DNA of 64,000 nt, taken from Piper betle (Eukaryota > Streptophyta > Magnoliopsida > Piperales > Piperaceae). Location of the stretch: the NCBI GenBank assembly GCA_033002965.1, contig JAURVB010002168.1, positions 36,163-100,162 on the forward strand. Direction: 5' to 3'. The first letter of the stretch is position 1; each line of letters begins with the position of its first letter. This document shows positions 13,406 to 25,200 of the stretch, one piece after another. The notes beneath the pieces were generated by a model. It saw only the letters and a list, made by a program, of their open reading frames with translations. It was not told the origin of the DNA and searched no databases. Made by a program: the position numbers and the translations under genes.

Positions 13406-13733
13406 TGGGAGTTTGTATTGAACTGCAGTATTTTGGTTTAAGGTTCACTCTATTTTGGTATTTTGGTGATCTCATAAGGTTGGACCAGTTGAAAATAGGC
13501 ATGTTCAGATCAAATTACATGTAATTTTTATGCTACACATCCATACTTGATCTATGTCATTTGATTATGTTGGTGTATGTGACCATGGAAGGTTTAGTTA
13601 CGCTCAATGTGACGAAAATCGCCTTGATTCTATATTGACATTGATTAATGGACGAGATTGTTATTTTGGTATAATGACATATGTTTGGAGCTCATAAAGT
13701 TATACAATTATTTTGTGTATATATTAAGTCCAA

Positions 13734-13742
13734 TTGGGAGAT
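13734..13742 (+). promoter_or_regulatory. Copia polypurine tract
   Basis: A short purine-rich run (GGGAGAT) directly precedes the 3' LTR, where plus-strand priming is expected. It is short for this role. Confidence 0.6.
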
Positions 13743-14205
13743 TGTTGGAAATTAGACATAAATATATACATGAATCAGGAATTGTATCATATGTTATTAT
13801 ATAAGGTTGGCTAAATTAAATTGATCTACTAAAGTTAAGGGTTATGAACCATAAATTAAAGTGTGGAATTTAATGAGAAAAGTGTGAAATTCAATGTGTA
13901 GATACCTTTTCATAAATTCTCTTTCGTAATGGGTGGAATTGAATTTATGGAACTAAGGGTATAAATAAGGAGGTTATGGTCCCTGAATTCATATCTGGTT
14001 TTCGTTCTGGTATCCCATTGTCCAGAACTTTGGTTTAGAAAACTAGTCTTGGATTTGGAAGATCCATAACTGAGAATTCAGGTTTTGAAAACTCTTCCTG
14101 GATTCAGACTTTAGTTTCTTTATGGCTTTAGGTACGCTTCCGCTATTTCATTTATCTAGTTTAATTTACTCGATGATTTGATATGAAATTTAATAAAGTC
14201 TATAA
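13743..14205 (+). repeat. Copia 3' LTR
   Basis: 463 bp starting TGTTGG. It ends TATAA where the 5' LTR ends TATCA, so the terminal CA has mutated to AA. It is followed immediately by the TACAT duplication. Confidence 0.95.
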
Positions 14206-14210
14206 TACAT

Positions 14211-15099
14211 TTGTAAAATTACATTTGAAAAGATTTTAAAAAAAGATGGGAATGAACTTATCTTTTCAAAAGTTCTCACCTTGTGCAAATATGTGCAAAT
14301 ATGATGCCAATATTCACCAAAGGAACATTTTTGTCTGTTGATGATCTTGATGAATATCCTTCTATTGTTCAACGATGTAGACAAATGAAAAATGCCAATT
14401 ACTTTACCACTCCAATTGCAGTCCAGTAACTCGTTGCAAAAGTTAACCTAAATTTTGCCCACATTTGCAGTACTACCTCTACTTTTTGCCAAAAATCAGC
14501 CTTGTCTATCACATGCCCGTCACCAAATTGGCCATATTCTATCATGCATGTTTCTCCAACTTCTTCTCTAGTTTCTTATCTGCGGAAAAAAGATCAATTC
14601 GATCGATTCCCGTAGTATTGTAGTGGTCTTCACATGAGATGATGGCTCTAATTTTTTGTTATTTATTTTCACAATCAAACAAGAAATTTTTCCCATATTC
14701 TAAAGCTGAACAGTTTACTAAAACTTACACATGCATGTTAGATAAATCCTTATACGTGCTTGTGCAGATCTTCGGGCTAGCCTCTCCAAGAAATGATGAG
14801 AAGTTATGTTGATCAAGTGTAAATTTGGTTATCTATGATTGTAAATATCAACAATACATAAAAAACCCGTATATTTTCATCAGAAAATTAGAGCTACATA
14901 CAAACACCTTCTTACATAAAAGTAATACAAATCAATGATCCTGATTATAGCAGACACTCCCAGCTTGCATCTCCTAATGCTTCCTACGGAACCCGAGTTC
15001 ACTCTCTCAAGCCTAAACCTCTCTTGAACGTGAGAGATTAGCTCGCGGCTTTCTTGTCGACGTTATGATCAGCGAACCCACCATCAAAATACAAGCTGC
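14211..15099. other. Intergenic, 3' flank of small gene
   Basis: No gene recognised. The right part (about 14950-15099) is probably 3' untranslated sequence of the minus-strand gene at 15100-15297. Confidence 0.4.
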
Positions 15100-15297
15100 T
15101 CACTTCTCACCCTCCATTACCATCATACTTGATGGACGAGTAGCCCCTTTGTTTGGCTCCGGAGTAGGAGAAGACCGATTTGGGTTGATCACCTTGTTGC
15201 TGATGTGCACCGACGACTCCTTGGCCAGCAACGTGTTGTACAAGGACAAGATGAGTTGCCCTTGATGAGCCCCCTTGCGCTTTCTCCTCGTCTCCAT
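15100..15297 (-). CDS. Small basic protein, function unknown
   Basis: The frame encodes 65 residues, beginning with a basic run (METRRKRKGAHQG), then an amphipathic stretch (QLILSLYNTLLAKESS), then a Ser/Pro/Asn-rich tail. I do not recognise a family. Support for a real gene is the upstream arrangement: a TATAAA box (15393-15398, minus strand) about 95 bp before the ATG at 15297, a short A/C-rich leader and no intervening ATG that opens a better frame. The first ATG of the longer frame (15393) overlaps the TATA box and so would not be transcribed. Just past the stop another frame stays open for some 20 residues (FDGGFADHN) to a stop near 15036, so a small indel may have truncated a longer protein. 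Confidence 0.5.
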   Translation of the reverse strand: METRRKRKGAHQGQLILSLYNTLLAKESSVHISNKVINPNRSSPTPEPNKGATRPSSMMVMEGEK

Positions 15298-15390
15298 ATT
15301 CTCTATAAAGAACAGAAGTTTTAGAACTATTTGATCTCTAGCTATATGCTTGCTTTGTGGATTGTTTTCATGGTTTGAGCTTGGGGCCTC

Positions 15391-15398
15391 CATTTATA
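15391..15398 (-). promoter_or_regulatory. TATA box of the small minus-strand gene
   Basis: The minus strand reads CTATAAATGG here. A start of transcription about 30 bp downstream would give a leader of about 65 nt before the ATG at 15297. Confidence 0.55.
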
Positions 15399-15967
15399 GA
15401 GGTTGGAGGGTGGTGAATCTTGGTAGTGGCCTTTGTGGGCTAGTGTGGATTGTTTTGTGTACTCTTATCCAGAGGTCACTTATTTTGTATGTTGTGATAT
15501 ACAGCCCGGCGGCCATGTGATCTGTGAATAGGTGTACTCCATCCATTTCCTTTTCTCCGGTAGCTGTGCTACCAGTGCTTTTGATTAATTAAGAGTTTCA
15601 TGTAATGATATGAAAAATATTTAAGAAGAAAGGAAGAGAATAATATCTTCTTTTAGCTTGTTAATGATTGTATATATTATTCAAAGCGGTAATGTACTGA
15701 GCATATACTCATTCAGGTTCATTGAACATGTAATATGTAATGGAGGGCCCTGTATTATTAGCTTGAAATGCTCACTCATATTTTTGTCTTAGATTTTGGA
15801 TTTGTGCCATGCTATCATTAGAAAGTGTTTTGTGTGGCATCTCTTAGCTGGGACGCGAGTAAAAATTGCCATGCAATTATCAGCCTTTACAAATAAATAA
15901 GACTTCAATTAACCACTTTTACAAATTTTTCCAAGCTATTTTTCACATGCTACCAGCTGGTAGATAT
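15399..15967. other. Intergenic, upstream region of small gene
   Basis: No coding region recognised; this would hold any further promoter elements of the 15.1-kb gene. Confidence 0.4.
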
Positions 15968-16390
15968 CATTAGCGGAAAAGTGCGGTTTTTGTCACGGAA
16001 CTAAAATCCGTGACAAAATTGTGATTGCCCGGTAATTAATCACAGAAAAAAACGGTGTCAAAAAGGTTCGCCTCAACATAAATTGACGAGGTTTTTTCGT
16101 GATTGACTTAGTCTCGGAAAATTTCCGTAACATTTAGTGATAATACAACATGGGACCCACTTTTAATTTTTACCCTGGTAACTAAATTCTGTGACAAATT
16201 TTTACCACTGTTTTTCCGTGTTATCACGGTTGCAATTTGTTTCCATAGACAGTGGCAAGTTTATCTGTCAATTTATTACGGCGGTCACTTCCGTGAAACG
16301 ACAATTACAATTAGTTTCCACAAACGGTGATAAATTACCGTGCCTACCCCCTTCAGTACACTAGTTTACGTGTCAAAACCAGGATAATTT
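15968..16390. mobile_element. CACTA-like element end or MITE
   Basis: The stretch begins CATTAGCGGAAAA, similar to the CACTA terminus CACTACAGGAAAA. It is dense in the subterminal-type motif TCCGTGACAAA and its complement, including a 12-bp perfect hairpin (TTTTGTCACGGA, 7-nt loop) at about 15988-16018. No transposase is visible and I cannot place the other end with certainty. Confidence 0.4.
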
Positions 16391-17148
16391 CTTTTTTAAA
16401 AAAATATATAATATTTAATTTGATGATTCCAATTTCCGAATTAATATTACGTAGACAATCTAATATATAAATAAGTGACATGCCACAAATTCAACACAAA
16501 CTAGAACGAATGATAATGCAAGTCACAAAGATCTTATCTAGGATACACATTATAATTCCACCACATGTGCCCCATTCATACGAAGCCAAATATAACATAT
16601 CACATGTAACAAAATTGATACATCTAATCATCCGATGGGTTGTGTTTGATCATATTCTTGTTCTGAGTGGATTGGCAGTTCCTTCTCGCTTCCTGTCTTA
16701 CCGGTGCTTAGACAACCGCTATGATGCTATTGTTTCGAGCCGTGTTCTCAGAGTAAGGCTCCTTTCTCTTATGGGCTTATGATGCATTTATTGCTTGTGT
16801 GACATGGTCGGTCACCTGATTGCTGATGACCAGTGAACTCGACGGTGATCTCATGGCGAACTGTCTAAATTTCATGCTACATCGCTTCACGCATGGCCGC
16901 CTAGATGTAAACGGGGTCAACTTGAGAATCAGGAGTCTGTCAATACTTGAATGTCAATACTCGTTAAACAAAGTAGGCAAAAGGAATAAAAATAGGATGT
17001 GAAATGCATATAATATAAGGAAATAACACACACAATCGACCTAGATTAGATCGAGACTTCCACTATTCATTATCTTGAAAAAAAAAAGAGATGAGTATAG
17101 AAATCTGTATATATGATATGAATGCCCTCCTAATTTGGACCACAACTC

Positions 17149-17173
<25 letters not shown>
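17149..17173. repeat. (CT)n microsatellite
   Basis: About 12 CT dinucleotides followed by an ATATAT-rich run to 17207. Confidence 0.9.
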
Positions 17174-17183
<10 letters not shown>

Positions 17184-18620
17184 GTATATATATATAAATA
17201 TATAAAAGCAATTAAGTCCTATAAGCAATTAAGTCCTCCACGTTTAGTTCAAGTACTTTAAGATCTCCATTTTGTAAAAAAAAATTCTGATATTTCGAAG
17301 TTCTATTTACCTTATTTGCTTATGGTTATTCATATTTGATAATTTTTTTGGGGTTAAACAAATCATAACCATACGACATATTAAGAAATGTCTAGACGAA
17401 GATAATTCTCCGACCATAGGAAATTATTTTTTAATCATAAAAAAATACATACTTTGGTGCTTCTACAGTAATGTCACTACTCAATCGTAATCAATTGTGA
17501 TATTGAGGAAACTATTTTCTAAGTTATGCCGTAGAGAAAAAAGATCCATGGAACCACAAAAAAATCAAATATAACTGTAAGTAAATATTGTCTTTTTAGT
17601 GAATCTATTATTTGTGATATCTTTTAAATAGGTCACATTCAATACTGACTATGGTAAGATCTAACATATAATTATTATGAATAATCTATAAATCTTTAGT
17701 CGGGGTTATAATATGTTCCTAAAGTACCATAATTTAAAAATTAAAAACTCAGACTTGATTTAGCATATCTTACGGAGTGGAGTCTACTTTGAATTAACTC
17801 CAAGTTGACCTATAGTCATTTAGATTAAATTTTTAATTATACAAACAATATTATTTGAAATTAATATATATTATTCTTTTTACATTTGAAATTGATAAAT
17901 ACATGATTTATATTTATTAAAAATATAGTTTTAGTTAATTTTAAAAAAATAATATATTTTGATAATTTTTATGACATGATTCGGGAGTTGATTGTTAAAT
18001 CAATTGGTATGGAGCTATCCATATATGGAGTTCGACTTTATAAGCTGCGAATCGAGTTGACTCGGAGAGTTTTGGGAGTAAAAAGAGTTTAAAATTATGT
18101 TCCTAAACAAATTTAAAAGAATCCTATATACATGAATTACATATTATATATATTATTTGACCTATAACTTTTATATGAATCAATTTAATGGCTCCTACTA
18201 CATTGATAAATTCAAAAATAAATATTTAATATATTTATAGGTTTTCAAATCATTCTAATGCTTTTATCATTTTAATCTTAATTATTAAAGTAATCGTAAT
18301 AAAAATTAATTTTAAAATATCTCTAACTTAGTACATTTAAAAAAATATCTAAAAATAAGTATTATTGATGTTAAAAACGATAAAATTTTGTCAACTCATG
18401 CTACTGCACTCCACTTTCTATTTATACAAACCCGTGGAACTCATTATAAAGGTTTAAATTAAAAGCGTAGCTGGTATAAATTGTGTGGAATGTGGCCCAT
18501 CTTAATTTTTTTAAATGTTATACCCTTATAAATCACAACAAAGATAAGAATCAAGCTGTTCCACATCAAATCCAAGTTTGAAGATCTTGTCCCTCAGAAG
18601 ACGGTTGGTATTGATTGATG

Positions 18621-19028
18621 TTAGTATAACTCGAAGCAATTATACTTCAATTCACAGTCAAGACTGAAAGTACGGTCTATAGCATCATGCATCATGTGAC
18701 GACAATCTCTGCACCCTGGTTGACGCAGCTTTTGGTAGAGACACGTACAAGGCAATGGAAAAGGGCACGGGAAAGAGGGGAGAATCCTTTCCCAACGAGG
18801 CATACAAACCACATGATGGAGGAGACAGGTGGGCAGCAGTATTCCCTTTAGATGTTGAAACCCACTGCCAATAGTTGGTGTTGATTTTGGACTTTGAGCT
18901 CCACACAGACCACACTTGATCTCTAAACCTTGGTAGCCTGGTTTGCTTGTGCTCACAAAGAGACACACTGCGGAATATTTTTCCTTTGTCCGGCAAATTA
19001 TTACTGAATCGTCTTCTTCAAGGTGCAC
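18621..19028 (-). CDS. Hypothetical 135-codon open frame
   Basis: The longest open frame in this interval, cysteine-rich (CGLCGAQSP, CRDCRHMMHD) but with no recognisable domain, signal peptide or repeat pattern. Base composition is closer to 50% GC than the AT-rich surroundings, which suggests a gene fragment or a captured exon. A second frame on the same strand (18685-18996) is about as long, so coding status is doubtful. Confidence 0.2.
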   Translation of the reverse strand: MHLEEDDSVIICRTKEKYSAVCLFVSTSKPGYQGLEIKCGLCGAQSPKSTPTIGSGFQHLKGILLPTCLLHHVVCMPRWERILPSFPCPFPLPCTCLYQKLRQPGCRDCRHMMHDAIDRTFSLDCELKYNCFELY

Positions 19029-20066
19029 TTGGCCAGCTACTACTAATGGATGGAATAAATATTTTTCGGGCGGGAAGAGATTTTATTTGGGCGGGACGAG
19101 ATTTTGTCCATCTTTTGCAAAAAAATCGTGAAAAGTTCAGAAAATTATAGAAAATTACGAAATTATTGAAAAGTAGTGATCTTCGTCAGAGGATATTTTG
19201 GCGCCTCCATCCACCGGCTAGATTTCGGTGAGAGTTTTTGAAAAATCATAAAATTACATAAACACATGGTGAATTTCATATAATGTTGTATCGTCCTTCG
19301 TGAGGAGATTTTTGTCCTCAATTTTAGCTTGACGGAGATGGTCAATTAAATAAGTCGATCGAAATCAAGATGGAAAAGAACAAAAAAAGTTTTAGTGGTG
19401 CACATAACATTACTTCATTTGAAATCTCCCTTGGCAAAAAAAGATCCCTAAACGGGGATTAAAAATTTATGTAAACGAGTATATACTAGTTTCTACTCTA
19501 GTTTTTATTCTGGTATATATTATGTGTTGAGTTTGTTCTATATCGGTCGTAGAAGTTGTTGGTGACTTCTATGTAGGCTAATTTCTTTAAGTTAGTTTTT
19601 TAATTAAGAGAAGTCTGTGATACCTATTACGAGTTTCGTTTGGTTGTTTAAAGTCCCTTTCCGGGGCTCGAAGGGCCCAATAGTAGTTTAAGAGTTTAAA
19701 TGGGGGCCTAAAAAGCTCAACATTATGTATTTAAAAATTAAACCTATTTATTCAAAAATGATAAAGTAATACAAAATTATCACACAAATACATCTTGAAG
19801 CCTCTTTTTGGTTCTAAACGAAGATACATACATATAAAGAGTAAGGAGGCATCTACAAATAGTAACACCTTTTATTTGACAACTTTTCATTTACCCTTAA
19901 GAGAGTCATAGCCTTTAGTAAATGAAAATTAATTAATAATTTCTAATAGTAATGATGATTGAAATTCTAATTCAATTTGCATGTTGAAGCGCATAATACT
20001 TGCATGATAAAAAAATGTAGAAAGCATTAAAGATTAGGCCATAAAATATATCAATTTTAGAACTAA

Positions 20067-20702
20067 ATTAAATAGAAACCCCAATACCTATCCAGTAAGA
20101 TTAGTATAATCTTACTTCGTAAGTTTATATATCAATTTTAATCGAGGAGTGTGTATAAATCTTCAATTTAATTAACTATTGTCCAAGGATGACGTAAACC
20201 CATTAAAATGCACATGGGCCATGATGTTACAAATACTATTGAAACCAATGCAGGACTTGGTGGGCCTAAGTAGAATAGCTAGGGGCTAGGCCCATGGGCC
20301 AAGGAACAATAATTCTGAAGATTTAATTTTCTGAGGTAGGTAGATTTAATTGTCCCTTAAAGTTAATCAACTTGAATTAACCATATTAGATCTATTAGTT
20401 TACATTTAGGTTAGGTCATTACCTATAATAACAAAATTAATCTATTTTTATATTGGATGGTAGGCTAGAGTAGGCATAGGCTAAACTTGTATGGTCAGAA
20501 AAATAAATCAAGGATAGAATTTCTTGAGGTTGGTGGATTGTAGCATATTCCAAAGTATTCCTATATACAATACAACCCGGGTAAGATCAAAATAATGGGG
20601 ATATTTATAGATCTTTAATTTGGTTTAAATTTTTTGAAAAAATAATTTAAACCTATCATATTGCAATTGGCCAATTCCAATATGAAGGGCTGAGGTGTTA
20701 CA
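20067..20702 (+). mobile_element. TRIM-like mini LTR element, copy A
   Basis: The right repeat (20539-20702) starts TGTAGCAT and ends GGTGTTACA. A diverged left repeat ends ATGATGTTACA at 20231. Between them lie about 300 bp with no coding capacity, containing the GGCTAGGCCCATGGGCC motif and a purine stretch (TTCTTGAGGTTGGTGG) before the right repeat. The layout and sequence match the clearer copy at 30155-30684. The primer site after the left repeat is degraded. Confidence 0.5.
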
Positions 20703-21264
20703 TCTATACTTAACAATGTCTTATAAAATAGGCTCACAATCTCCGTTTATCATTTCCAAAGGCAGCAAAGAAACACTATAAAAAAAAGGCACGTACGTAA
20801 GAAACAATACCCATTATTATACTTATTTCTAAAGCTAAAATTCAAGGCGAGCTATAATATAAGCAGAAACCAAATAAAAATGTTTGGCTATCCATTACAA
20901 AAATCAGTACTATTTAAAAATTACATTTATTTGGTTAATAAATAGTCATTAAGATCTTTCCTCCAAGTACATGTTTGTTACATATTTTACTATAAATATA
21001 CATTTACAAGCAGTTCACTTTTAATAACTTAATTAAAAAGGTATAATTAGCTTCAATTTTGGAGGAGAATACTGCAAATTCCAAGAGCACGGGTGCAATT
21101 TTATGTATGTATATATATACAACCAACTAACATGCTAATTAAATATATAAACCGCATTTATAAAATTTATGAAGACGATATGCTCCACCTAAAGTAAACG
21201 CTTTCTCTTATAACAAATCTTTCCTGCTTTAAGCAACCGTGTAAATGATAACATATTTTATCAA
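20703..21264. other. Upstream region of the lipid-transfer-like gene
   Basis: AT-rich, no coding region. It should contain the promoter of the gene at 21265. A TATATAAAG motif at 21308 lies inside the open frame, which leaves the start of transcription uncertain. Confidence 0.4.
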
Positions 21265-21759
21265 ATGGCACTATATGTGAATTTAATTCACATTCTAATC
21301 TTGCAACTATATAAAGCTCATGATATGCAGTTTCTCGACACAGAATTTAGCTACTCTTCCATTTGGTATCAGAAAAGAAGGCGGCAAGCAGTACTGGTTT
21401 TCCTTAGGGTCACTGCATGCATCATTTTTTGTGTGGTTCTATTTGCATGCAGCTGCCATGGATATTTTGATTGTGAACATGTGAAGGAAGAGTTGAAGCC
21501 ATGCTATCACTACATGCACTATGGAGGGCATTCTTCTGAAAAATGTTGTGAAGAGCTCGAAGAGGAAGTGAAGCATCCCGACAACAATAAGGAATATGAG
21601 AACTCGTACGGCTGCATAAAGCAAATCTGTGAATCCTCCTGTCATCCCAGCCCTCTCCCTCCTCCACCGGCAGCGAAGAGAATGAAGGATCTCTTGAAGA
21701 AATGTGCCATACACCCTCATCACATCATCCCTGGCCCGCCCTATCATAAATGCTACTAG
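21265..21759 (+). CDS. Divergent non-specific lipid-transfer-like secreted protein
   Basis: 164 residues. Residues 41-66 form a hydrophobic stretch after KRRR, fitting a signal peptide or anchor. The mature part follows the type-1 nsLTP layout: C70-x9-C80 with the LKPCYHYMHYGG block, CC94-95, C117, C147 and C163. nsLTPs bind lipids in a cavity held by four disulfides and act in the cell wall. Here the first Cys of the CXC motif is replaced by Tyr115, while extra cysteines stand at 122 and 126. A proline run (LPPPPA, 131-136) precedes helix 4. The N-terminus is too long for an nsLTP, so Met21 (21325) or an upstream exon may give the true start. No intron is needed. A specialised or decaying family member is likely; the family assignment is by pattern only. 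Confidence 0.65.
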   Translation: MALYVNLIHILILQLYKAHDMQFLDTEFSYSSIWYQKRRRQAVLVFLRVTACIIFCVVLFACSCHGYFDCEHVKEELKPCYHYMHYGGHSSEKCCEELEEEVKHPDNNKEYENSYGCIKQICESSCHPSPLPPPPAAKRMKDLLKKCAIHPHHIIPGPPYHKCY

Positions 21760-22162
21760 TAATACTATTAGCTTCAATCTTTTACATCTTGTATACTATT
21801 TTGCATGCCCGTGCGTTATTTAACATCATCTCATGAATTATTTTATGCCCCTATTGGGGGAAAAATGATGATGTACCTAACTATAAAACCCCAATCCGGT
21901 CCACGCTCGGGAACCGAACCAGAATGTCACTAATCCTAGTAAGGTCGGCACCTAACCCTGTGAATTTACTCTCAACGTTTAGAGATAGAAGATGTTTATC
22001 ACTCCTTATGGATGAATACACAAATAAACCTAACATGCTACTATATGAATGACATGAAAACTAATATACACACCAACAACAATTACAATTAAATTATCTA
22101 AAATTTCAAAAAATAGAAGACAGAATCTCCTCCAAAAGTACAATTGAGGGTGGCCCTGTCAA

Positions 22163-22166
<4 letters not shown>

Positions 22167-22202
<36 letters not shown>
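22167..22202. repeat. (AT)n microsatellite
   Basis: A pure AT run inside the solo LTR, at the position where the inverted partner LTR has a TG run. Confidence 0.9.
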
Positions 22203-22205
<3 letters not shown>

Positions 22206-23636
22206 TGTGGAATTCTAATTTACTGTATCAATGACTCTAAATCTTGGGTCTCGACCCACCTATACATTCTATTCACATTTCATAGCATATCATCATGTTT
22301 TTCATTTCATGACAGCATCCTCAAAATATTAAACATGCTATCATCTGACATGTGTGTATGCAAGAGACCTCACTGCTCCTTCGTCTAGGTTAGCTCATCT
22401 TATTCATGATCATTACCTACATGTATTATTAAAACACGTTAGTAACGAGTGATACTGGTCCAAAAATATAACTAATATCAAACTCGCTATAAGAGCAAAC
22501 TATCATATGAATGAAAATATTTATATATTTCTCGTTAACTCTCTGAAGGGCACCTACTGAGGAGCTATTAGACTGCCGACCCGGTAGCATCCTAAACTAA
22601 TTGTTCTATTGCTACTGATTTTCTCATTTCATTTGGTGGTCCCTCGGGACTACTAGTATATCTTAAGCCCTCTCCTTACCTTCATAATTCTCCTAGCCTT
22701 GAGCATAAAGACTAAGTATTCTCAAGCAATCGCCTTTAGCACCCTTTAAACTATAAGTCCGGATATGCTTTGTACCAAACAGTACCTGCAAATATCGACA
22801 TTTCTCCGGGTGTGAGGAACACAAAACAGGAGTTGTCAGGATCCTTCTAGATTGGAATAGCCTGCTCACTAATCTAGAGCCCGCTTTGACTGACACGTGC
22901 ACCCGCTCATGGTACTACAAGTTAGTTTTCCCATCTCTCGTCTCACTTAAAACTCGATAAAACTATATATAGGTTTGGGAAAGGATTTATATAATAGGCC
23001 TAAAGGAAACTTGTGGTGGATCTTGTTTTCAAAAACATACTCGAGGGCTCTCATCCTCGAGGGTTATTAATCAAGAAGATGGATCAATTAAATGACCCAG
23101 GTTAAGTGGGGTTTGATAAAACACCACTTAGCTCGTCCTATAAGTAATAAAATAATACACAATAAAATAAAGCATAAAACAGGAAACGAGTCCTAAACGG
23201 ATTTAGTAGAAGCTTCGAGCGTGTCTTCACGCCTAGGCGACAAACACTAAAATAGTACCTACACATCAAGACTAAATACTAATGCCTAATATAATACATA
23301 AATATTACACTCCTCGTCAATCCATACTAGACAACATTTATATATATGTATTTAAATTCAAATTCTAATTCATTATTATCATCTGTTAACATGCATTTAA
23401 ATTTAAATCAACACCTATTTACAATCACACCAAAATCATAAAACAATCAAATAAAATCAGATAAAATTCTATACCTAATCATTAGTCATGCAGCGAAGGC
23501 GACAAGGTTGTGGCTGGCTCGAGTGAGGATCGTAGGGAAGAGGGAAGGGAGAAAAAGAAGAAGGAAGTTGATTGAAGAGGATGGTGGTAACTAGATGGTG
23601 ACAGTGTTGGAGGTGTGGAATAAATAGATGTTTGGG

Positions 23637-23775
23637 GGAAGAAAATGAGTGGTAGGTGAGAAAAATGAGTGGTTAGAAAGAAAAACGAATGGTCAGTGAG
23701 AAAAATGAATGGTCAATGAGAAAAACAAATGGTCGGTGAGAAAAATGAATGATTGGTGAGAAAAATGAATGGTTG
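23637..23775 (-). repeat. 20-bp LTR minisatellite
   Basis: About seven units of GTGAGAAAAATGAATGGTTG and variants. The complementary array occurs at 26215-26371 in the plus-oriented LTR. Confidence 0.85.
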
Positions 23776-24572
23776 TCACGTAATTAAAACTTGACTCTGA
23801 CTCTGATTCTAGAAAAAATAATACTAACTCGTAATAATTCTAAGAAAACCAGAAAAACATGAAAAAATCCCATAAAATATAATACACACAATATTACAAT
23901 GAAATACTCTAAAACTAATAACCCACCCAAACTGCCCATAATACGTCCTAATATGTTATTCAGCCTAAAAATAATTCTATGATCTAATTAAATTAAATAA
24001 ATAAAAAATCTAGCATACTCTCGTATATTTTGATAACTCATTCTATTGTTGTCTTACTGATATTATCATTATATACTTGCACATGACTCTCATGGTTCAT
24101 AACACAAGATCGGCCTTGGCTCAGTACACGTGTTTTAAAATTGACTCGATTGAAAATGATGGTCGAATTAACCGGTTCAGACTATAAAACCCTAATTTGA
24201 ATCACGGGTTTTACACTAAATTTGCTCTTTCCACGATCTCCAATATACCATTTCTAAACAGACGCAAACTAAGAGAGATTATTTAATTTGTTTTGCAGTG
24301 AACACTCAGGCAATAATGCTTGGGGATGGAGGATTTCATGAAGAAGTTGTCTACAGACTCTACTCGCTCTCCCTTAGCTCAAATATATAATAAGCAGTTG
24401 TCGTATATAACACCAGCAAATAATGCAGTTGCATGCAATATTATGAATAATGTACTGCAAAAATGTGAGGCTTCAATGATCACAAAATCCATTAGTGATA
24501 TGAAATAAATTCTTGTGACGGGTTCACAATAGAGAAGTTGGAGTTTTTACAATATATTTTTCGTCATTGAAA

Positions 24573-24590
24573 CACTATTTTCTTGTAGTG
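24573..24590 (-). mobile_element. CACTA (En/Spm) transposon terminus
   Basis: The minus strand reads CACTACAAGAAAATAGTG, the standard terminal motif of plant CACTA elements. It is followed on the plus strand by ATG, a possible 3-bp duplication. The partner end may be the CATTAGCGGAAAA at 15968, but its flank is TAT and not ATG, so pairing is unproven. Confidence 0.6.
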
Positions 24591-24704
24591 ATGTTACCTT
24601 TGGAAAAAGTATCCTAGCACAATCCTTCAGTTTCAGCCTTTCAAATTGTTATTGAAATGGTGCTTTATTATATATATAATAATGTGTGATGAAGACATAA
24701 TATA

Positions 24705-25200
24705 TACCGGGCAAGACATCATGCATGACTTATATTATATATACACCTTAATTTTATAGATAAACTCTCGTTGAATAATGAGATAACCTATATATGTATA
24801 ATAATTTAATATTTTAAATTTAGATTTTTATTGACTTCGACTTTTAAAGATAAATCTTAATTGAAGGAAAAGATAGAATATAATAATTTGATTTGTTTTT
24901 TTCATTTTTGTTGTATTTTAATTGATTGTATCTCTTGTTTTTAATTAGAAGTCAATATTGACTTCCCCTTTTATTAATAACTAAGCAAGATGTTGTGCCA
25001 TGCGTGACCTACACCAGATAAATTTTAATTTTATACGTAAATTTTCATTAAATAATGAGATAAATTGTAATAATTTAATATCTTAGATTTTGACTTTGAT
25101 TGACCTTAAAGATGTATCCTATTTAAATAAAAAGCTGAATTATAATTATTTATTTTTTTAAATATTTTTTAAAGATAATTAGACAGATTCTTATTATTAA
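24705..25200 (+). repeat. Diverged direct duplication
   Basis: About 24705-24960 and 24985-25200 share the order GCAAGA...GCATGACT, ACTCTCGTTGAATAATGAGATAA and AATTTAATAT with AT-rich sequence between, indicating an old tandem duplication of roughly 260 bp. Confidence 0.6.

Larger units (their letters stand above)
8252..14205 (+). mobile_element. Complete Ty1/copia LTR retrotransposon insertion
   Basis: A 5,954-bp element bounded by two 463-bp LTRs and flanked by the 5-bp target duplication TACAT (8247-8251 and 14206-14210). The order LTR, tRNA-iMet primer site, gag, protease/GAG-pre-integrase, integrase, reverse transcriptase, RNase H, polypurine tract, LTR identifies Ty1/copia. I count about 14 substitutions between the LTRs (about 3%) and no length change. 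At a commonly assumed rate of about 1.3e-8 per site per year this means roughly a million years; the rate is an assumption. Coding regions carry frameshifts, stops and an integrase deletion, so this copy is not autonomous. Confidence 0.95.
16391..20040. other. Intergenic, no confident gene
   Basis: Mostly AT-rich. It holds a CT microsatellite, a 17-bp tandem duplication (AGCAATTAAGTCCT, 17199-17235) and the two uncertain open stretches near 16480-17000 and 18621-19028. None shows a domain I can name. Confidence 0.4.
21882..24215 (-). mobile_element. Solo LTR of Tekay-like gypsy family, minus orientation
   Basis: 2,334 bp whose reverse complement starts TGTAAAACCC and ends with GGATTGGGG..., as in the 41260-43110 LTR. 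Flanks CTAAC (21877-21881) and CTAAA (24216-24220) form a 4-of-5 target duplication, which indicates a solo LTR left by recombination. It contains an AT microsatellite at 22167-22202 and a minisatellite. Open frames inside it are fortuitous. It is inverted relative to the related LTR at 25772-28124. Confidence 0.8.
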
